In this document: positions 59,588 through 64,000 of the stretch, one piece after another | Layout of the letters: each line of letters starts with the position of its first letter | Numbering within the stretch: position 1 is the first letter of the stretch | NCBI RefSeq assembly: GCF_013694095.1 | Contig: NZ_JACEFB010000008.1 | Coordinates: forward strand, 141,720-205,719 | Length of the DNA: 64,000 nucleotides | Source: Thermogemmata fonticola | GTDB lineage: Bacteria > Planctomycetota > Planctomycetia > Gemmatales > Gemmataceae | Direction: 5' to 3' | Notes under the pieces: generated by a model | What the model was told of the DNA's origin: nothing | What the model saw: only the letters and a program-made list of their open reading frames with translations | Databases searched by the model: none | Position numbers and translations under genes: made by a program

Positions 59588-62500
59588 CGCGTGCTGGCAA
59601 TGTTGACCGTTTGCGTCACGCTGGCACTGCTGGGATCATAGGTGCCATCGCCGGCATAATCCGCCGTGATGACATTCGTTCCGACAGGGAGTTGCCCCAC
59701 GGTCGTCGTGAAGGTTGCCACACCGCCGCTGAGGGTCGCTGTCCCTAGTACCGTAGCACCCAAGCGGAAGGTGACCGTCCCGGTCGGTGTCGCTCCGCCG
59801 ACAATACCGGGGGTGACGGTAGCCGTGAATGTCACCGGCTGGCCATAAACGCTCGGATTCGGTGAAGATGTCAGTTGGGTTGTGCTCGAGGCGCTGTTGA
59901 CGGTGTGCGTCGTGGTCCCGCTGCTGGGAGCGAACGTCCCATCCCCTTGATAATCCGCTGTCAGTGTCAGCGTACCGCCCGGAAGCTGGAAGGCGGTGGT
60001 GGTGTAGGTGGCGACGCCGCTGGCGTTAAGCGTCCCTGTCCCCAAAACGGTGGAACCCAAGCGGAAGACGACGGTGCCCGTCGGCGTGCCGCTGGTCGTG
60101 GATGTCACCGTGGCGGTCAGCGTCACAGATTGACCATAGTTGGAAGGATTGGGATTCGAGATCAATGTCGTCGTTGTTCCAGTCTCACCTACATTTTGTG
60201 TGAATGTCCCACTGCTGCCTAGATAATTAACTGGGAAGCCATCTCCGTTATAGACGGCTACTATGTTATGGGTGCCTACACTCAATGTGGACACCGTGAA
60301 GGTGGCCGTGGCACTGACGCCCGCACTAGGAGTCAGGTTCGCTGTACCAAGGAGGGTCGATCCGTCATAGAAACTGACCGTTCCTTCCGGAGGCTGAGTG
60401 TTTTGCACCGGTGAACTGACAGCAGTCGTCACTGTGGCCGTGAATGTAATCGCCACTCCAAAGGCAGCTCCACTCGGATGTGAACTGGTTACTGTGGTAT
60501 TTGTGGGAGCCGCATTGACAGTCACATTGATTGGCCCAGCACTGACCGGTGAGAAAGCCGATTGGCCATTGCTATTGATACCATTGTAACTGGCACTGAT
60601 GCTGTAGGTGCCCACTTCCAGGGGGCCACCGAAGCCATTGGGCCAATTGGCTGCCGGGTCAAACGTCGCCGTCTTCGTGGCCGGATTGATGGGAATCGTA
60701 AAGGTGAAGGTGGTGTTGTTCGGATCGATCACGGTGAAGACGACATTGCCGCTGACATCCAGACTCGGATTTTCCGGTGTGAAGCTGGCAATGATGACAC
60801 CCGGCCGTCCATAGACGGGATTGGACTCGCTCGCCGCCAGGCTCATGGACACACTGGCCAAGTCCCGCTTGAGGACCACGCGATCGGAGAAATAATTGGC
60901 GACGAACTTCTGCCCGCCGACATAGGCGATGGTCGCCGAGGTAGCCCCGGAAATCGTGGGGGAAGTCGAGGCGCCGGCAAATTGGCCGATGACGCTGCCC
61001 GTGGTCTGCACAATCGTGAATTCATCGGCAAGGGTCACGTTGGCATCCACAATCCCTGCCAAAGCCGCGCCGTTGAGATTGATGTTGCCGGTGAGTTGGA
61101 GCCGGTCGTTGGTGGGCGAGCCGGGATTGGAGAGGTGAACGAAGAAGGTATTGGAGGAGTGAAGCGTGGCGCCGCTACTGGTAAGCGTACCGATCTGCTC
61201 GGCTGGGAAGGTGGCACCGGGACTGACCACACTGCCTGGAGCCGGGGTATCAGAGGTGATGGTGCCGACAGTGCCCGTCCCGCTGACAGTACCACCAGCG
61301 AGCCGCACGTTGCCGATGGTGCCATCGACCTGAACGGTACCGCCTTCGATGCGGGTGAGCGCTTGGGTGTTGGCCGGGGTGCCCGTCGGGAAAATCAGGG
61401 TGCCGGGATCGACCTTGGTCAGGGTCAAACCAGCAGCATTGACGCCACCGTTGAGTGTCAAGGCGGTGGCACTTTCGGCCCCGATAGCGGCCTGCGAGAG
61501 CAAGCGCACCGGGCCGTTCCAGGTATTGGCTCCCGCAAGGTTCCGCAGGGCGCCATGACCGCCCACACCAGTCCCGCCGACGAGGGTCAGATGATGGCCG
61601 GTGATGGTCATCCCGGCGCTGTTCTGCAATTCCAGCATCGCACCGTTGGCCACGCGGACATCGACGCCTCCCGTGGCGACCACACTGGCCGCTGCTGTCG
61701 TGCCATTCTGCCCTAAAGCAGCCAGGGGCAACGTGGTATTGGCGAGGGTGCCGCCGAACACCACGGTGTACAGATAGGCCGTTCCACTCGGCCCCGGCCC
61801 GCTGGCGGTGGTCGTCGGAATATCTATGCGGCTGACAGAGGCGATATTCCCGCTGCCGATGGTGCTCAAACCTTCCAAGGCGGTTTGCACATCCCCAGCG
61901 GCGGCCCCGAAGGGTATGGGACTGGTGGTTTGGCCGTTGAAGGTCAGGGTGAACGACCCGGTCTGGCCAGGGCTGACCGTCACGATCCGCTGCACGGAAG
62001 CCAAACCGCTCCGGTTGCCCAGAGCATTCGCATGCTGAATGTTGAGCACGCCGTGCTGAACTTCCGTCGCCCCGGAATAACTGTTGGCGTTGCGCAAGGA
62101 CAGCGTGCCCGCTCCGATCTTGGTCAACCCTGTCGGTGCGACTTCGCTGATGGGGCCTTGTAAGGTCAAAGTGTCGCCAGCGTTGGGCACGTTGATCACA
62201 ATGGCGCCGGCGGGAGTGGTGGGCGGAGAGAAGCCAGGCCGAGCGTCGAAGGTGATGGGGCCGTTCCAGGCGTTATTCCCCGCAACGTTGAGCAGAGCAC
62301 CCGTTCCAAAGATGCCCGTACCGGAGAGGCTCAGCGGATTGGGAACCTGCACCGGGACCCCCGCGTTCGGCCCGCTGTCCGGAGTGCGGAGCTGGACCTG
62401 GGCGCCGTCATACACGGCCACAGTCCCGCCAAGACCGGCCGCCCCGGAATGCTCCAGGCGCAGAGCACCTTGATGAACCGTGAGATTTCCGCTGAACGTC

Positions 62501-64000
62501 GAAGAATTGTTACTGCTCAGAGTCAAAGTCCCGGTCAATTCCTTAATGACTCCGGTACCTCCTTGAATCGTCCCGGTTCCGTTCAAGCCGGTTTTGCTGC
62601 CGATGATCAGTCCCGTGCCGGAGTCCACACCGATCGTGACCGTACCCACCACGGTGAGCGGTCCGGTGTAGGTGTTGGTCCCGCTGATGTTGCGCAGGGC
62701 GCCGGTATTGTGGCCGTTGAACCCGCCCGGTATGCCGTGGCCGTTGAGTTGGACCGGTTCCTCCTCCAGATCGGATTTCAGTTGCAAGGCTGCGCCGCTG
62801 CGCACGATCGTGTCGACGGAAGAACTGCCCAAAGCATCCTGATTGTTGACCGTCAGGGTTCCTTGCTGGACATCGGTCAATCCGCCGTAGGTATTGGCAC
62901 CGCTGAGGACCAGATCGCCGCTGCCCTGCTTGGTAAGTGTATGGTTCGCCCCGAAGCTGTGATCGCTGACAATGCCCACGATGTCCAAGCGCGGCTGGAC
63001 CGAGCCACGACCGACCGGTGTCGGGCCGCCGACAGAAATCGTGGTATGTCCGCTCAGGCGTACCGGGCCAGTCCAGGCTGAACTGCCGCTGAGCACCCGC
63101 AAGGCACCCGCATCGCCGGCGTTCTCGTCCAGCGTGATCTGCATGACCCCTCGGCCATAAGTGGCTGCGGTCAGCGTGTTGAGATTTTGGTTCACATCCA
63201 GGTCCACGACCTGAACCTGGGGCATGCCCTCGCCGAAACGCTGCCAGGTGGAAGAACCAGCCCGGAGGCGCCACACGCCGTTGTCCGTACCCAAGTAGCG
63301 CGACCCATCCCGTGGATCGATGACCAAACGCCAGAAGGGGATATTCGGCAGGTTCGCCGTGATGTCCGTCCAGTTCTGTCCTGCGTCGGTGCTCACAAAC
63401 ACCCGGTTGCCATTGCTCCCGACATTCCCTTGGGTCACCACGTAGACAGTGTCCCGACTGCGGGGATCGACGGCGATGCTGATGATGGAGCCAAACGCTA
63501 AGGGCAAGCCAGCCGTGCGATTGACCCACGTGAGGCCGTGATTCTTGGTCACATAAAGGCTGAAAGGACCGGCCACGTAAATCGTATCGGGATCGTATAC
63601 ATCCGCCCCGCGATCCATCACAAGCGGGAAGGCCGGATCAAACGCGTAGTCCCCTTGATACTGGGCAATCGCCACATCGCGGATGTTGCTGATCGGCGCG
63701 TTCAGATCCGTGAGGCTGCTTCCCCCATCCAGGGATTCGAAGACACTCCCACCGCTAAAGACAATCCGATTCGGGGCCAGAGGATCGAGCACAAATTGAT
63801 TCGCAAAGGGAGTCGAAGATAGGAGCGTCCAGTTCTGGCCGCCGTCCGTCGATTTGAACAACCGACCATTGCGGACCTGGTAGGCGATGTTCGGATTGAT
63901 CGGATCGAAGCGAATGCGGCCGACATCGCCGGAGCTAACACTTGTCCAGACCTGGCTGCCCGTGTACAAGGCCGTCCCGTTCTGATGGGTACCTGCCAGG
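58057..64000 (-). CDS. Second giant surface protein, 5' end outside the window
   Basis: At least 1980 aa; the frame stays open to the window edge. It begins inside a BNR/sialidase-like propeller (DPINPNIAYQVRNGRLFKSTDGG), which ends near 63,160 (LTAATYGRGVMQITLDE). Beta-strand repeats follow (LTKQGSGDLVLSGANTYGGLTDVQQGTLTV; LTKIGAGTLSLRNANSYSGATEV) with one copy of the 90-aa FTLTFNGQTTSPI module, then Ig-like repeats from about 60,850 and the shared cassette from 59587 to the stop. Domain order and wording match the 4124-aa neighbour, so the two are tandem paralogs. The N-terminal export motif cannot be seen here. Confidence 0.85.
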   Translation of the reverse strand, partial: LAGTHQNGTALYTGSQVWTSVSSGDVGRIRFDPINPNIAYQVRNGRLFKSTDGGQNWTLLSSTPFANQFVLDPLAPNRIVFSGGSVFESLDGGSSLTDLNAPISNIRDVAIAQYQGDYAFDPAFPLVMDRGADVYDPDTIYVAGPFSLYVTKNHGLTWVNRTAGLPLAFGSIISIAVDPRSRDTVYVVTQGNVGSNGNRVFVSTDAGQNWTDITANLPNIPFWRLVIDPRDGSRYLGTDNGVWRLRAGSSTWQRFGEGMPQVQVVDLDVNQNLNTLTAATYGRGVMQITLDENAGDAGALRVLSGSSAWTGPVRLSGHTTISVGGPTPVGRGSVQPRLDIVGIVSDHSFGANHTLTKQGSGDLVLSGANTYGGLTDVQQGTLTVNNQDALGSSSVDTIVRSGAALQLKSDLEEEPVQLNGHGIPGGFNGHNTGALRNISGTNTYTGPLTVVGTVTIGVDSGTGLIIGSKTGLNGTGTIQGGTGVIKELTGTLTLSSNNSSTFSGNLTVHQGALRLEHSGAAGLGGTVAVYDGAQVQLRTPDSGPNAGVPVQVPNPLSLSGTGIFGTGALLNVAGNNAWNGPITFDARPGFSPPTTPAGAIVINVPNAGDTLTLQGPISEVAPTGLTKIGAGTLSLRNANSYSGATEVQHGVLNIQHANALGNRSGLASVQRIVTVSPGQTGSFTLTFNGQTTSPIPFGAAAGDVQTALEGLSTIGSGNIASVSRIDIPTTTASGPGPSGTAYLYTVVFGGTLANTTLPLAALGQNGTTAAASVVATGGVDVRVANGAMLELQNSAGMTITGHHLTLVGGTGVGGHGALRNLAGANTWNGPVRLLSQAAIGAESATALTLNGGVNAAGLTLTKVDPGTLIFPTGTPANTQALTRIEGGTVQVDGTIGNVRLAGGTVSGTGTVGTITSDTPAPGSVVSPGATFPAEQIGTLTSSGATLHSSNTFFVHLSNPGSPTNDRLQLTGNINLNGAALAGIVDANVTLADEFTIVQTTGSVIGQFAGASTSPTISGATSATIAYVGGQKFVANYFSDRVVLKRDLASVSMSLAASESNPVYGRPGVIIASFTPENPSLDVSGNVVFTVIDPNNTTFTFTIPINPATKTATFDPAANWPNGFGGPLEVGTYSISASYNGINSNGQSAFSPVSAGPINVTVNAAPTNTTVTSSHPSGAAFGVAITFTATVTTAVSSPVQNTQPPEGTVSFYDGSTLLGTANLTPSAGVSATATFTVSTLSVGTHNIVAVYNGDGFPVNYLGSSGTFTQNVGETGTTTTLISNPNPSNYGQSVTLTATVTSTTSGTPTGTVVFRLGSTVLGTGTLNASGVATYTTTAFQLPGGTLTLTADYQGDGTFAPSSGTTTHTVNSASSTTQLTSSPNPSVYGQPVTFTATVTPGIVGGATPTGTVTFRLGATVLGTATLSGGVATFTTTVGQLPVGTNVITADYAGDGTYDPSSASVTQTVNIASTRTVLSVRPGRAVALQAVRLEAEVGVVAPGAGTPTGVVVFRDVTRNRVLGSAVVDGSGRAVLWSHVGGPLGVHRVRAEYMGDGSYGGSVSGLVGVEVVANGDRLSQVVLRSSMNPSNVGVPVTFVAVVRDGVDGALTPTGTVAFYADGSLLGYGVLRRVRDGVSRAELTVSGLGVGVHDVVARYSGSVVYARSVSGVLQQEVRPPATRGSSVVLQVSPGSPTVYGEPLALTAEVVDGGSAPVLTPTGVVRFVSDGVEVGRGVLVGVGAGVSRAVVTVTSLGVGVHQLEAEYLGDVDFAGGVWSGVVLHEVNAVGSEVEVSGVGNPSRYGGEVELRAVVRALSPSVGVATGQVVFRDVGAGVVLGSAVLDGSGVAVLRVRGLGVGVHRIEAEYLGDGNVLGSVGEYDQVVLRCRTGVELSRSTGVGGRRLELVARVVALAPGGGVPGGVVRFIVDGVERGVGVLDGRGVARLVLVRGLSVGRHVVRAVYDGDGNYLGSATTVTWDFTIGRNT

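Noticed and set aside
58435..59748. Long plus-strand open frame (437 codons) with the same composition
   Set aside because: Same artefact opposite copy 2 of the cassette; its near identity to the other only reflects the cassette repeat.
38140..64000. CRISPR array in the repeat-rich region
   Set aside because: The repeats are degenerate coding modules of variable length without identical short repeats and unique spacers.

Overview
The window looks like chromosomal DNA from a GC-rich planctomycete, most likely of the Gemmataceae type. The evidence is a DUF1501 gene paired with a cytochrome-like (CxxCH) DUF1549/DUF1553 gene, a BBP7-type outer-membrane barrel, and very large surface proteins that start with an LE-x-LE-x-R-x-x-P motif. 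These sit among ordinary housekeeping genes. I see no rRNA, tRNA, CRISPR array, integrase or IS element.

Left part (1-14,300). A small secreted protein is followed by a minus-strand group: a TPR-like secreted protein, a YacL-type PIN/TRAM membrane protein, a dGTPase-like HD hydrolase and a HIT hydrolase. Next is a plus-strand lipid cluster, rpmF-plsX-fabD-acpP-fabF. It has an unexplained gap where fabG usually lies, and no fabH. A small secreted DUF6370-like protein, ispH, a Gfo/Idh/MocA oxidoreductase and a tail-anchored protein follow.

Middle part (14,500-38,132). This holds a trehalose synthase-maltokinase fusion, a PAS hybrid histidine kinase cut by one in-frame TAA, a TIGR03960-like radical SAM protein, the DUF1549/1553-DUF1501 pair, rho with a long structured leader, a secreted Lys-rich protein, a CPA2-type antiporter, a small Cys-containing protein, hslV-hslU, and a TPR-sulfotransferase gene with an apparent one-base deletion near its 3' end.

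Right part (38,140-64,000). This is a surface-protein island, entirely on the minus strand. It encodes a PGRS-like glycine-rich beta-helix protein with FG-GAP repeats (1688 aa), a BBP7 barrel (478 aa), a 4124-aa giant and a second giant whose 5' end lies outside the window. Both giants combine autotransporter-type beta-strand repeats, a BNR/sialidase-like propeller and Ig-like repeats.

The most unusual signal is the 3' end of the two giants. They share about 1.5 kb at a constant offset of 12,656 bp with no indels. About 1.26 kb of this is identical by eye apart from one base. The shared part uses codons ending almost only in G or T, unlike the rest of the same genes, and the codon switch coincides with the identity boundary. 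This points to a separately acquired or recombining surface-domain cassette.

Three lesions or candidate lesions (kinase stop, sulfotransferase frameshift, possible lost fabG) may be real decay or assembly errors.
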